From Gammaproteobacteria bacterium (GTDB lineage: Bacteria > Pseudomonadota > Gammaproteobacteria > Pseudomonadales > Pseudohongiellaceae), in assembly GCA_012960305.1 (NCBI GenBank), contig DUBM01000009.1, forward strand, positions 128,413-192,412: a DNA stretch of 64,000 nt, read 5' to 3'. The position numbers were made by a program, and so were the translations under genes. The notes below the pieces were generated by a model, which did no database searches, was not told the DNA's origin, and saw only the letters and a program-made list of their open reading frames with translations. Positions within the stretch are counted from its first letter, which is position 1. Each line of letters begins with the position of its first letter. Positions 27,139-37,341 of the stretch are shown here, piece by piece.

Positions 27139-27738
27139 TTATTTGATATAGGCTTCGGTAACAGCACGAACTGATTGACGAATTCCTTTGGCCATGGCCT
27201 TGGCAGAAATAGTGGCTTTCGATATACCATCTATATCTCTACCAACACTGAATCGGTCTGCGGCGCGCTTACCTATGTATTGTTCTTGAACTCCAGGGAA
27301 TTCTAGAAAATCTCCCCAAGTGTGACGTAGTGACTCTTTATAGTAGATGACTCTTAGCCCGATGATATTTCCTTCTAAATCCATACCCACCAAGCTGTCT
27401 ATTTCTCCGCTAAAGCCACTGGGCTCTGGTGGTACATCCGCTGAGACAAAAGCATAACCAATTAGGGTCTTCTCTTCGCTCGCTTCATCGGTGCGATAGG
27501 CCTTGTAGACTGGTGGTTTACCTTCCTTCTCGGAAAAGCTGTCAGCGCCTGGAACTACTTCTTTTAGCAGCCGATTGGATGTGTGATCTTTATTGGCCGC
27601 GTAAATAGCAGAATGAATTCCAGTACTATCAAAAAAACCCATAAAGGAGTTGCCACCATCAAACATGATGGCGGAGATTAATAATCCAAAGCCTAAGACA
27701 GGCTTAGACCATGACTCAATTGGCGTCGTACTTAACAT
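27139..27738 (-). CDS. FMN-binding domain protein (RnfG/NqrC/NosR-like)
   Basis: About 199 residues from the ATG at 27738; the frame runs upstream to 27849 without recognisable content, so the start is uncertain. One N-terminal membrane helix (VLGFGLLISAIMFD) then an FMN-binding domain: LIGYAFVSADVPPEPSGFSGEIDSLVGMD and DGISKATISAKAMAKGI. In RnfG/NqrC, FMN is covalently linked to the Thr of SGAT; here the motif is SKAT, keeping the Thr. No other Rnf or Nqr subunit is adjacent, so it is an orphan redox protein, possibly periplasm-facing. Confidence 0.78.
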   Translation of the reverse strand: MLSTTPIESWSKPVLGFGLLISAIMFDGGNSFMGFFDSTGIHSAIYAANKDHTSNRLLKEVVPGADSFSEKEGKPPVYKAYRTDEASEEKTLIGYAFVSADVPPEPSGFSGEIDSLVGMDLEGNIIGLRVIYYKESLRHTWGDFLEFPGVQEQYIGKRAADRFSVGRDIDGISKATISAKAMAKGIRQSVRAVTEAYIK

Positions 27739-27947
27739 TTGGTTATTTGACCATAAGAAGCCCGATGATTTAAAGCGGGAACTGCAACTGAAAAGTAACA
27801 ATTCTTTACAGGAAGATGGGTACTTTTCTGGCGCGGCTGTGCGGTACATTGATGGCAGGCAAGAAGAATTTATTTTGATTAGTTACGCGTAATTTTGTAC
27901 TTATATAGGGTATGCTGCGAGCTCTTTTTTTCATAGATTCGCTTAAC

Positions 27948-28850
27948 ATGCAGCCATCCAATAAATTCAATACGATCGCCTTCGTCGTTGCTGGAGCAGG
28001 AATTTCTACCTTTGCCGGCATGGATGTGGTGATGAAGGGTTTGTCCTTGAGCCTTGGGGCATATAACGCTATGTTTTGGCGGAGTATTATCTCTGTATCT
28101 CTCGCGGCATTACTCTATCTGTGGTGGCGTCCTGCCTGGCCGACAGTCGATGTCATTCGATTACATCTGTGGCGCGGGTTTATCATTTCCATTATGGCTT
28201 TCTTGTTTTTTTGGGGTTTGAAATACCTGCCCGTAGCAGAAGCAATTGGCTTATCTTTTATTGCTCCTCTAATAGCTCTCTATTTGGCCGTAGTTATTCT
28301 TAAAGAAGATATTGGAAAGCACGCAATCATTGCTTCACTGATTGGATTACTTGGAGCGGTTATTATCGTTTCTGGTCGCTTGAGTGGCCAATACGATGAG
28401 GAAATGGGAAAGGGTATTGCCGCGATACTATTGTCGGCAGTTATGTATGCCTACAATATAATTCTTCAACGTCAACAAGCTCTCGTTGCTGGCCCTGTAG
28501 AGATAGCTTTTTTCCAAAACAGCACCATCATTGTTCTATTCGCCAGTCTATCGCCCTTTTTTTCGGTAGTGCCAACTATAGATTACGTGCCGATGTTAGC
28601 CGCTGCAGCTGTACTCGGCCTTGTTTCATCATTGATGATGTCATGGGCTTATGCCCGAGCTCCGGCTAACATGTTAATTCCGGTGGAATACACAGCCTTT
28701 GGTTGGGCAGCACTATTTGGCTGGTTTGTGTTCGGTGAAACAGTGACCCTAACTACAATATTGGGAACGACCCTTATCGTTGCTGGCTGTCTGGTAACAG
28801 CATGGCAAAAACCAGAGCATGTAGACCACATAGAGACGACAGCGGTCTAG
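27948..28850 (+). CDS. EamA/DMT-superfamily membrane transporter
   Basis: Ten-helix drug/metabolite transporter of about 300 residues, two EamA repeats: first helix IAFVVAGAGISTFAGMDVVMK, conserved FWRSIISV and YLPVAEAIGLSFIAPLIAL, second repeat ending with VEYTAFGWAALFGWFVFGE. Exports or imports small metabolites; substrate unknown. The start could also be the ATG at 27912; I prefer 27948 because it begins just before helix one. Confidence 0.87.
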   Translation: MQPSNKFNTIAFVVAGAGISTFAGMDVVMKGLSLSLGAYNAMFWRSIISVSLAALLYLWWRPAWPTVDVIRLHLWRGFIISIMAFLFFWGLKYLPVAEAIGLSFIAPLIALYLAVVILKEDIGKHAIIASLIGLLGAVIIVSGRLSGQYDEEMGKGIAAILLSAVMYAYNIILQRQQALVAGPVEIAFFQNSTIIVLFASLSPFFSVVPTIDYVPMLAAAAVLGLVSSLMMSWAYARAPANMLIPVEYTAFGWAALFGWFVFGETVTLTTILGTTLIVAGCLVTAWQKPEHVDHIETTAV

Positions 28851-28904
28851 TTTTCCCCTTAAAGAAAGCTTCATCCTTAAAGATAGCCCCACCCTTAAAA
28901 GCAG

Positions 28905-29864
28905 TTACAGTATTCGCTCTTTCGCCGCCTGATACTCTTTCCGTAATCTACCAACAAAATCTGCAACTGGTACCACAGCCTTTACTGCGTTAATTCCTTG
29001 GCCACATCCCCAGATATCTTTCCAGGCTTTGGATTTATTGCTTCCGCCGGAACCGAAGCTCATCATCGAAGCGTCACTTTCTGGTAAGTTATCAGGGTCC
29101 ATGCCTGCAGCTTCAATCGATGGCCTTAGGTAATTTCCCAACACTCCTGTAAACAAATTGGTGTAGACGATATCGCTTGCCGCGTAATCCACCAAAGCTT
29201 GTTTATAAGCAAGGTCGGCATTGGCTTCATCAGTCGCGATGAAAGCAGAACCGATATAACCAAGGTCTGCGCCCATTGCACGTGCTGCCAGCACACCATC
29301 GCCGGTCGCAATTGCGCCAGACAAAAGAATAGTGCCATCGAACCACTCTCTTACTTCTTGGATAAAAGCCATCGGCGACAAAGTTCCAGCATGGCCGCCC
29401 GCTCCGGAGGCGACACAAATTAGACCGTCGGCTCCTTTTTCAATCGCTTTTTTAGCGAAGCGGTTATTAATTACATCGTGTAAGCAGATGCCACCATAGG
29501 AGTGAATAGCTTCAAAAACTTCTGTTCTGGCTCCGAGAGAAGTAATAATAATTGGAGCTTTGTGCTTAACGCACATTTCTACGTCATGCATTAGTCGGTC
29601 GTTAGACTTATGCACGATTTGATTTACCGCATAAGGTGCCGCTGGTTGATCTGGGTTGGTTTGATTATGGGCATCTAGTTCTTCATTGATGCGGGTAAGC
29701 CATTTATCGAGCATTTCTGCGGGCCGTGCGTTCAAAGCCGGGAAAGATCCTACGACACCTGCTTTGCATTGTGCAATCACCAAGTCGGGATTCGAGATTA
29801 TAAATAGAGGAGCACCCACGGCGGGAATAGAGAGGCGTCCTTTCATGCATTCTGGTAAAGGCAT
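28905..29864 (-). CDS. nitronate monooxygenase family flavoprotein
   Basis: TIM-barrel FMN enzyme of the 2-nitropropane dioxygenase family, 319 residues, oxidising alkyl nitronates. Signatures: PAVGAPLFIISNPDLVIAQCKAGVVGSFPALN at the N-terminus, GADGLICVASGAGGHAG for FMN phosphate, and GAIATGDGVLAARAMGADLGYIGSAFIAT. Cytosolic, monocistronic in this window. The exact substrate is not defined; several family members are enoyl reductases. Confidence 0.88.
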   Translation of the reverse strand: MPLPECMKGRLSIPAVGAPLFIISNPDLVIAQCKAGVVGSFPALNARPAEMLDKWLTRINEELDAHNQTNPDQPAAPYAVNQIVHKSNDRLMHDVEMCVKHKAPIIITSLGARTEVFEAIHSYGGICLHDVINNRFAKKAIEKGADGLICVASGAGGHAGTLSPMAFIQEVREWFDGTILLSGAIATGDGVLAARAMGADLGYIGSAFIATDEANADLAYKQALVDYAASDIVYTNLFTGVLGNYLRPSIEAAGMDPDNLPESDASMMSFGSGGSNKSKAWKDIWGCGQGINAVKAVVPVADFVGRLRKEYQAAKERIL

Positions 29865-30111
29865 AGCAGTTCCGATAGTTGGTTGTATTTAAGGCTGTTT
29901 TAGACTATGAGTGATAGTTTCGACTTGGTTTACAAATTGAGCGTTCTTATAAATTAGGAGTTCTCACAAAAAGAAGCGCTTTTATAAATGGAGATTTTTT
30001 TTGCAAAACTGGACTTCATTTTAATAGCGCAGAAGGAATATACAGTACAAAGCTAATCCTGTGGAGATTTTTCTCTCAGCGCTCTTAATTTCCTAAATTC
30101 TCAGGGAATAT

Positions 30112-30864
30112 TTAGGATTGTTTCTCTACCACCCAATCCTTTGCATCTACATTCCAATCTCGGGCGAGATAAATGAAGGGGGTATCCACCAGCGCAATGA
30201 TGACTTTGAACAAATACTTAGCCAGAGCTAATTGCATTGCTGTGGCAAAATCTACTACTCCCCACCATACAACAATGCCGTAGATTAGAGTATCGATCGC
30301 TTGAGAAACCATTGTTGAGGCATTATTCCGCAACCAGAGATGTCGGCCCTGTGTTTTTGTTTTTATCTTATGAAAAATCCACACATCGAATCGCTGGCTG
30401 ATTAAATACGCAAGGAGGGAACCTAAGACAAATCTGGGAGTGAAAGTGAACAGAGTAGCCGTCGCTTGATGCATGCTTTGAGCTAAGCCAGCTGTTTCAG
30501 GGTTTGTTGCCGGAAGATACATCAGACTAATACTGATCATTACGATAATAATCACACTCACCACAAAGCCAATCATAACTGCCCGAGTGGCTTCGCGCTT
30601 ACCATAACGCTCACTAAGTAAATCTGTTGCAAAGTAAATACTGGAATAGAGAATAACGCCCATGCTGGTTTGCATGCCAAAAATTTCAGTTAGCTTTGGC
30701 CCTTGCAAGTTAGCCAACAGTAGGCTGATAACAATACTTGCGTAGAGTCCCTGTCGACCGAATAGACGGAATAGAATTATTGCAAAACTCAGATCGGCAA
30801 CGATGGTAAAAAACCATAGAAATTCCTGATGAAATTGAAACCACTCGGTGATTGGGGCGGACAT
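30112..30864 (-). CDS. queuosine precursor transporter (YhhQ/VUT family)
   Basis: Six-helix membrane protein of 250 residues in the VUT family, whose characterised members import preQ0/preQ1. Typical features are LANLQGPKLTEIFGMQTSMGVILYSSIYFATDLLSE, the segment RFVLGSLLAYLISQRFDVWIFH and SQAIDTLIYGIV. This window also encodes QueD and QueC, so the cell may both make and salvage the precursor. No preQ1 riboswitch was evident upstream. Confidence 0.88.
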   Translation of the reverse strand: MSAPITEWFQFHQEFLWFFTIVADLSFAIILFRLFGRQGLYASIVISLLLANLQGPKLTEIFGMQTSMGVILYSSIYFATDLLSERYGKREATRAVMIGFVVSVIIIVMISISLMYLPATNPETAGLAQSMHQATATLFTFTPRFVLGSLLAYLISQRFDVWIFHKIKTKTQGRHLWLRNNASTMVSQAIDTLIYGIVVWWGVVDFATAMQLALAKYLFKVIIALVDTPFIYLARDWNVDAKDWVVEKQS

Positions 30865-30994
30865 AAAGTGTTGGTCTTACTCGGAATTTATCAGAGGCTT
30901 CCAGCAATATGGAATGCCATGCCATACATATAAGTTTAGCAATCCTATCCTTAGTCAGCTAGAAGGACAACAGAATGGAGTTGGAGCCATTAGT

Positions 30995-31546
30995 TTAACT
31001 GCGAGAAGTTACTCGAAATGTCCACCAGTGATCGAAACGAACTTGATCGAGTGGTGGCCTTGGCGTAACCATGGTTTCCAGATCGGTGTGCTGGAGTTTT
31101 TCTACTCTAGCTCGAAAGGATCGGTCCATAGTTTCCGGGTCTGTTTCTCGATTCACTACAACAGGATAGACAAGATTGCCCAGTCTAAGTATTGCAGATT
31201 CATCTTCACCAACTCGCGCTGCCCAGTATTTACGAGTACAAACAGAGCAACTTAAAAATAGTTCACCTTCTGGTGTGGCCATGCAATTGAGGTTTATGGA
31301 ATGGGGCCGTATACCTGCCCAGATTTGTAGCTGACAAAGATTTTCTTCATTGGCAGTGGTTAGATTCCAATCGGCAACAGGCTCATCAACTTGTTCCCCA
31401 AATAAAAACCCCCCAGGCGACGTTTCACACGGGCATATGTTGGAGTAAATGATAAACCCTACAACTATGCTTACCGACAGTACGGCAAGACAGCCACCAA
31501 TCCACAATTTAAGTTTGCTGTTATTAGGTGCAGCGGATTCGTTCAT
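30995..31546 (-). CDS. hypothetical membrane-anchored protein with Cys pairs
   Basis: 183 residues; one N-terminal helix (LWIGGCLAVLSVSIVVGFIIYS) then an extracytoplasmic-looking domain with CPCETSPGGFLFG, CQLQIWAGIRPHSINLNCMATPEG and LFLSCSVCTRKYWA. The paired Cys (CPC, CSVC) suggest disulphides or a metal, but this is not a known motif to me. 42 nt after it on the same strand begins the ankyrin-protein stop, so it is the last gene in that direction of a possible run with the DUF1592 operon. Confidence 0.6.
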   Translation of the reverse strand: MNESAAPNNSKLKLWIGGCLAVLSVSIVVGFIIYSNICPCETSPGGFLFGEQVDEPVADWNLTTANEENLCQLQIWAGIRPHSINLNCMATPEGELFLSCSVCTRKYWAARVGEDESAILRLGNLVYPVVVNRETDPETMDRSFRARVEKLQHTDLETMVTPRPPLDQVRFDHWWTFRVTSRS

Positions 31547-31588
31547 GGTATTACTAGCTCCGGTTGGTATTGATGGAAAATAAGCTGG

Positions 31589-33064
31589 CTATTTTGGCAG
31601 CGCGTATTGATCCATTAGTTCTTGAATTACAGTCTCAGTAACTCTGGAACTCACTATATTCATTCCTCGATGGATTCCCGCTGCAATGATCAATGGGGTA
31701 TGACCAAAATCATTCTCCTGACTCCATATCGATATTTCAGCACCCTGTTGATCGAGATATTCAACGACTGAGGGTGCATGCTTATACGCAGCGCCATGCA
31801 TGGCAGTATTGCCGCGGTCATCTACAGCATTAATGTCACTTCCTAAACTTAATATGTACTTTACTGATTCCAATATTTCGCTTTCAGTGCCGGGGTCTTC
31901 CCCAGGGGATTCCGTTCCGAGCCCGGCCGCTACCATTAAAGGCGTGCTTTCATCGATATTAGGAATTTCAGGATCGGCGCCAAGCTCCACTAACAAGCGT
32001 AATAGGTCTACGTCGGCGCTTCTCGAAGCTAATAAGAATGGAGTGCTGCTTTCCATGTTCAAGCTGCTCACTCCCACCGGCGGTCGGCCACTGGCGAGCG
32101 CGTTTAAATCGGCCCCATGACCAACAAGCTCCCGAACAAAATCCAAACTTCCCAATTCACCTGATCCTTCAGGTGTTGGATTATTACTACCTGACTGTCC
32201 CGCTTTGCGTACCCATGAAACCTGGTGAAGAGGAGTCCAGCCTAGAGGGTTATGATTTGGATCGGCACCTGCTTCTAGTAACAGAGCTGCTGTTTCAAAA
32301 TGAGCACTGCCAGCTGCTAAAAGTAATCCATTCATTCCTGTTTGTGTGGCAGTCCCCGTCCCATTTTCAGTAATTATTCCCGCGCGGGCGGGCAATGATT
32401 CAGTTATATCAGCACCATGATTCAATAAGCTCTCAACGATTTCTGAATGACCTTCTCGTGCAGCGAATAGTAATGCAGTAAAGCCTTTATCGGAGCGAGC
32501 ATCTAAGGCAGCACCGCTGGTAAGTAACAATTCAACTACGGCCAGATTGTTTTCACCGGCTGCCCACATGAGAGGGGTCTGTCCACGCCAACTTTCAGCG
32601 GTATTAGCATCTGCACCGCCATCAAGCAGAAGTTGTACAACCCCAGTGACACCCACGCGAGCTGCAGTGAGTAAGGCGGTTTCGTTTTCGCTCATGGTGG
32701 TATTAACATTGGCACTTGCGTCAAGCAGCAGGCTGACCATTTCTGCATTACCATTGTTGGCCGCTAATGAGAGCGCCGCAACTTCATAACGGTTTTTTGC
32801 ATTCACATCGGCGCCCGCCGCGATCAATTGCCTAGCCATGCCGATATTATCGCGATGTACGGCCCAGTGCAGCGCGCGTGTGCCATTGGCCTCTCTTTCG
32901 TTTACATCAAAACCCTGGTCCAGTAGTACACGGAACGTCGACAAATCTTGCGCGTTGACTGCATCGATTAATCGCGTATCCTGTGCCGCACTCTCTGCCT
33001 CTGCAAAAGACACAAGTAGTAACAAGGTAACTAATAGTATTGGTTTCCTAAAATTGAATTTCAT
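31589..33064 (-). CDS. secreted ankyrin-repeat protein
   Basis: 491 residues with a signal peptide (ILLVTLLLLVSFAEAES) and about ten ankyrin repeats spanning the rest, for example GTRALHWAVHRDNIGMARQLIAAGADVNA and GFTALLFAAREGHSEIVESLLNHGAD. Repeats form a protein-binding scaffold in the periplasm. It starts 17 nt after the DUF1552 stop, so it belongs to that operon; ankyrin genes are often found beside DUF1592/DUF1552 genes. The partner it binds is unknown. Confidence 0.88.
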   Translation of the reverse strand: MKFNFRKPILLVTLLLLVSFAEAESAAQDTRLIDAVNAQDLSTFRVLLDQGFDVNEREANGTRALHWAVHRDNIGMARQLIAAGADVNAKNRYEVAALSLAANNGNAEMVSLLLDASANVNTTMSENETALLTAARVGVTGVVQLLLDGGADANTAESWRGQTPLMWAAGENNLAVVELLLTSGAALDARSDKGFTALLFAAREGHSEIVESLLNHGADITESLPARAGIITENGTGTATQTGMNGLLLAAGSAHFETAALLLEAGADPNHNPLGWTPLHQVSWVRKAGQSGSNNPTPEGSGELGSLDFVRELVGHGADLNALASGRPPVGVSSLNMESSTPFLLASRSADVDLLRLLVELGADPEIPNIDESTPLMVAAGLGTESPGEDPGTESEILESVKYILSLGSDINAVDDRGNTAMHGAAYKHAPSVVEYLDQQGAEISIWSQENDFGHTPLIIAAGIHRGMNIVSSRVTETVIQELMDQYALPK

Positions 33065-33081
33065 ATTCTTAAGTCCAACTC

Positions 33082-34422
33082 TTAAGCAGTAGGATGAAAC
33101 AGCTCATCCAATCTGCCAGAACTATCGGCAAAGCCCTCAAGATGAACCCCCATGCTATCCAACAAACTAAGATGTAAATTAGCTAGGGGTTGCTGCTCTT
33201 GAAAACTTATGTGCCTGCCGCCATGAATGCCGGTATTGTCACCACTAGCAACCACAATAGGAAGATTCGAATGATCGTGGACGTCAGGATTGCCCATGCC
33301 GCTACCCATTAAGTAGGTTGTATTATCAAGCAACGTACCGTTACCTTCTTCCACTGAATCGAGTTTTTCTAATAAATATGCAAAGAGTGATACATGATAC
33401 TTATTAATCTTAGAGAGTTTCTCTAATTGCACAGGATCGTTGGCGTGATGGGAAACTGGGTGATGTGGCTCGCTAACTCCAATTTGTGGATAGCTGCGAG
33501 TGCTCGCTTCTCTTGCCAGTTGAAAAGACACAACTCGAGTTAAATCAGCTTGTAGTGCCAAAGTTTGTAGATCGATCATTAGTTTTACATGATCTTCCCA
33601 TTCTTCCGGTACGCTGGTTGGGCGCGAAAGATCTGGTAGAGGAGAAGTGTCAGTTTGTTGTTGAGCTAAGTGCACTCGGCGCTCGACCTCGCGCACTGCA
33701 GTGAGATATTCATCCACCTTAACAATATCGCTGGCGCCCAAGTTCTTTTGGTAATTGGCTATGTCATCCATCACCCAGTCTAGCAAGCTGGCATTCTTAT
33801 CCAGTTCTTTTTTGCGTTGTTCCGGTGTGCCGCCATCGCCAAACAGCCGTTCAAACAATATGCGTGGATCGCCTTCTATGGGTAGCGGTGAGGTGGGTGA
33901 CGACCAGGACAAACTGTTTTGATAAACACAGGCATAACCATTATCGCAGTTGCCTACTAAAGAAATTAAATCGGCGCCAAGTTCCAGTGAAGGAATCGGC
34001 GTCTCGCGGCCAATAACTTGTGCGGCAATTTGGTCCACCGTCGTGCCCAGAAAATAATCACTACCCTCAGTCCGCAATGCCTTCACACAACTTAAGAACG
34101 CACAGTTAGAGGAAGCATGATTGCCAGTTGTATAGGCATCACGAATTTCTATATTAGAAATCACGTTAAGGTTTTTCAGGAATGGCGTCAGTGAAGACAA
34201 TGATGGCGTTAGCTCAGTTAGGGCTCCCACTGTTTCTGGTACCCATGGGGCCGGATTCATGCCCATAGGTATATAGAAGTAGCCGAGTCGACGAGTTGAT
34301 TCTGACGCGGTTCCAGATTGCGCAAGTGCTGGTACCATGGCGTCTAACATTGGCAGAGCGACCGCGGCACCGAGCCCGCGTAAAAAACTACGCCTAGGTA
34401 AGGCTTTCTTTGTAATAATCAT
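33082..34422 (-). CDS. DUF1552 protein with Tat-like signal
   Basis: 446 residues. Twin-arginine-like signal PRRSFLRGLGAAVALPMLDAM predicts export. Family landmarks: LGYFYIPMGMNPAPWVPE, SIPSLELG, ASTRSYPQIGVSEPHHPVSHH and a C-terminal LLDNTTYLMGSGMG. Function unknown. It overlaps the DUF1592 stop by 4 nt (ATGA), so the two proteins are probably made in fixed ratio, which supports a complex. Confidence 0.92.
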   Translation of the reverse strand: MIITKKALPRRSFLRGLGAAVALPMLDAMVPALAQSGTASESTRRLGYFYIPMGMNPAPWVPETVGALTELTPSLSSLTPFLKNLNVISNIEIRDAYTTGNHASSNCAFLSCVKALRTEGSDYFLGTTVDQIAAQVIGRETPIPSLELGADLISLVGNCDNGYACVYQNSLSWSSPTSPLPIEGDPRILFERLFGDGGTPEQRKKELDKNASLLDWVMDDIANYQKNLGASDIVKVDEYLTAVREVERRVHLAQQQTDTSPLPDLSRPTSVPEEWEDHVKLMIDLQTLALQADLTRVVSFQLAREASTRSYPQIGVSEPHHPVSHHANDPVQLEKLSKINKYHVSLFAYLLEKLDSVEEGNGTLLDNTTYLMGSGMGNPDVHDHSNLPIVVASGDNTGIHGGRHISFQEQQPLANLHLSLLDSMGVHLEGFADSSGRLDELFHPTA

Positions 34423-36851
34423 AATGTTCTCCTCATCTGGAAGGGAGTGCTGTTAACTATAGCGACCACCAAAGAACTGAACCGATAATCTTCTTTAGCT
34501 GCGTGTTCCAAGACTTTGCGGATAGCCGGCGCGTCATAATATTCTAGACCGCGACCAAGTGCATAGGTCATTAATTTCTCACTCATAGTGCCAACGAAGG
34601 CATCGGGATTGCTAAGCAGGTCGGTGCGTAAACCATTAACCCCAACTATAGGTTTGCCACCTGGCAAATTGCCTTTTGTATCGATGGCTGGTTGATCGCT
34701 GTTTATCACTCGCACACGTCCAATTGCGTCAAAATTCTCGAACACTAATCCAATCGGATCCATAACCTCATGGCATTGAGCACAAGCGGGGTTTGCTCGA
34801 TGTTGAGCCATTCGTTCGCGCATGGTTAGCACGATTACTTCAGACTGGTTCTCCGGCAGTGCCGGCACATCATCTGGTGGAGGCGGCGGCGGTATGCCTA
34901 GTACGTTATCCAATACCCATTTACCGCGCATAACTGGTGAGGTTCGGGTTGCGTAGGAGGTTACTGTGAGAATGCTGCCGTGTCCTAGCAGGCCGACTCG
35001 CGGGCTATCTTCAGGAAGGGTGACTTTGCGAAAATGATCGCCATAGACATTGGGAATGTCATAGTGCCGCGCTAGTCGTTCGTTCAGGAAAGTATAATCG
35101 GCGCTTAACAACTCCATTACATTGCGATCTTCAGAAATGATATTTCCAAACAGCAGTTCAGTTTCTTGCCGCAAGGATTGCCTAAGATTGTCGTCAAAAT
35201 TCGGAAACAATCGTGTGTTTGGTTCGACGCCATCGAGATTGCGCAAATATAACCATTGATTGGCAAAGTCTGCAGCCAAAGAAACTGCCTTTGGGTCTGT
35301 TAGCATCCGTTCAACTTGCGCTTCCAAAACTTTGGGCTCACTGAGCTGATCGTTAATCGCTAGGTTCATCAATTCTTTGTCAGGAATTGTGCTCCATAAA
35401 AAGAAAGACAAGCGCGAGGCAAGCTCGACATCATTCAAGGCATAAACCGTGCCAGAAGCGAAATCTGCTGGGTCTTGTTCGATGCGAAAGAGAAATTCAG
35501 GGCTAACTAAAATGGCTCGAATAGCCATTTCAATTCCCGCTTCGAATCCTGACTCACTATTTGCTCGTTCGAAAAACGCTAATGGTGCGGCGATGTCGTT
35601 TTCGACAACGGGTCTGCGAAAGGCCTTTTGCGCAATGGAAGAAACAATAGAAGTGGCACATTCCATAGTGTCGATTGATTCATCAGGTACGCAGCTAAAG
35701 ATTCGTTCTCGGCTAGGGGTTTGCGAAATTCCACTGGACTCAAAAGGGCCAGCTATAGCAACTGAATGTACTGCTGGTTGCTGCCGTGGGGTTCGATCGC
35801 GATTAAAGTGAGCGATGTAAGGTTGCCGTGTGCTTTCCAGTAGAGCAGAGTTTTTCCTTAAAAAAGTTACCGTCACTTCGTGTGGACCAGCAGGAACAGA
35901 AACATTTGTCATCAGTCCCGTACCTGCGCCCCGATCAGAATAATAAAAGGTAGCGAAGCGCTCAGAACGATTTGGAGTGATCTCGAAAATCTCGATTCGT
36001 TCACCATCGATTGCGACTTCCATCTCATGCGTTTCTGTTAATCCTTCAATATTTTCATTGCGGTCGCGGGCTAGCAATACGTCGAGTCGGTAATCGCCAT
36101 CGCGGGGGAATTGATAAGTGAATGTTGTCCCACCGCGGGTGCCAAAAGGTAGCCCTTCGAGGCGATCCTCTTGAGTTAGATTGGCAGTAATCTGTTCAAC
36201 ATGGGTCGCAGGGCTATTAAGCGGGCTGCCCACAGCTAAGCGACTAATTTTTTGTGCTGCCGCCAAGTATCGCTCCATTAGCGCAGGCGAAAGGTTGGTT
36301 AGATTCACATTGTCAAAACCGAAGCTCGCATCGTCTTTAGGCAGCAATTCGGACACATCTACTTCAAGCGCCAAGAGATCACGAATTGCATTTTCATACT
36401 GCAATCGGCTCAGGCGGCTAAACGTTGCTGTGCGGCCAGGGTTTGGATTGTTTAACGCCAGTGTGTCTAGTGAATCAGATAAGTAGGATGTAAATTGGCT
36501 GAAGCTTGCTTCATCGGGTCTGGGCATTCCCGTTGGAGGCATGGCGTTGGCTCGGAGTTTCCGAAGAACTCTTTCCCAGACATCGGGGTGATCCTGAACG
36601 CTGTTCACATCGAAACTGTCTAGTGCTAAACCACCTGTGTTCAAAGTTTCGTTATGGCAGACAACACAGTATTGATCGACCAAGGCTGAAGGGCTTGTGT
36701 TCTGATTAGTAATGGGAATGGAGTCAACGGTGGCTAGTCCATCAGTTGGCTCGGCAAGATTAGGGATGATGACACCAGCGATTACCATAATTATCACTAG
36801 TGCGATCGTGGCAAAAAGGCTGACTTTCGCTATAAGTTCGGGATTTTTCAT
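34419..36851 (-). CDS. DUF1592/DUF1588 cytochrome-like multidomain protein
   Basis: 810 residues. N-terminal membrane helix (SLFATIALVIIMVIAGVIIP), then a haem c motif CVVCH (residues 62-66), a DUF1587 segment (FSRLSRLQYENAIRDLLALEVD), a carbohydrate-binding-like stretch, DUF1595 and DUF1592 parts (SRLSFFLWSTIPDKELM), and DUF1588 with a second CxxCH (CAQCHEVMDPIG). DUF1585 ends it (LMTYALGRGLEYYD). Such planctomycete-type proteins are predicted periplasmic redox proteins of unknown substrate. First gene of a three-gene operon. Confidence 0.92.
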   Translation of the reverse strand: MKNPELIAKVSLFATIALVIIMVIAGVIIPNLAEPTDGLATVDSIPITNQNTSPSALVDQYCVVCHNETLNTGGLALDSFDVNSVQDHPDVWERVLRKLRANAMPPTGMPRPDEASFSQFTSYLSDSLDTLALNNPNPGRTATFSRLSRLQYENAIRDLLALEVDVSELLPKDDASFGFDNVNLTNLSPALMERYLAAAQKISRLAVGSPLNSPATHVEQITANLTQEDRLEGLPFGTRGGTTFTYQFPRDGDYRLDVLLARDRNENIEGLTETHEMEVAIDGERIEIFEITPNRSERFATFYYSDRGAGTGLMTNVSVPAGPHEVTVTFLRKNSALLESTRQPYIAHFNRDRTPRQQPAVHSVAIAGPFESSGISQTPSRERIFSCVPDESIDTMECATSIVSSIAQKAFRRPVVENDIAAPLAFFERANSESGFEAGIEMAIRAILVSPEFLFRIEQDPADFASGTVYALNDVELASRLSFFLWSTIPDKELMNLAINDQLSEPKVLEAQVERMLTDPKAVSLAADFANQWLYLRNLDGVEPNTRLFPNFDDNLRQSLRQETELLFGNIISEDRNVMELLSADYTFLNERLARHYDIPNVYGDHFRKVTLPEDSPRVGLLGHGSILTVTSYATRTSPVMRGKWVLDNVLGIPPPPPPDDVPALPENQSEVIVLTMRERMAQHRANPACAQCHEVMDPIGLVFENFDAIGRVRVINSDQPAIDTKGNLPGGKPIVGVNGLRTDLLSNPDAFVGTMSEKLMTYALGRGLEYYDAPAIRKVLEHAAKEDYRFSSLVVAIVNSTPFQMRRTL

Positions 36852-37341
36852 TTTGGCTCCAGGTGGTTCATCTCGGCTCTAGACGATCCATCTATTTTCC
36901 ACCAGTCAGATGCTGCTTGCTTTAACCCTCTGGAACTCAAGGAGCCAGAGTGGAATTTAAGATTCAAGGTGGAGAATGACTGTTCTAATTCTTCTTATGC
37001 CCACAAGATATGGTGCTTTCACGGTTAAATATGGACAATATCAACCTAGCAAAGTAATCCCCGCACCAGATACTGTCAAGGTGATAATTTTACTTCCTGA
37101 ACGCGGGTTCTAACGCTCACTAATAAGACGCCCATCGAACCTAAGTCTTGTGATACATTATCGGGCAATAACTTCCTCTTCTAGAGCGCTTAACCTCTAC
37201 TGTTTATTACCCTTCTTCGTTCTGGTGCGCAGAGCTATGAAGGTCTTATGACCAAATGGGACGTGCCAGATTTTCGAGGGATTTCGAAACACGCCACTAT
37301 AACTGCATTCTTCAAACTAGGAAAAAATCAGGAGCATTATT
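36852..37341. other. intergenic region between divergent DUF1592 operon and paralogue 1
   Basis: About 490 nt with no supported ORF on either strand. It must hold two divergent promoters. I saw no strong repeat or RNA fold. Confidence 0.5.

Noticed and set aside
32038..32373. 111-residue plus-strand ORF within the ankyrin gene
   Set aside because: Mirror of ankyrin repeats, low complexity from repeat coding.
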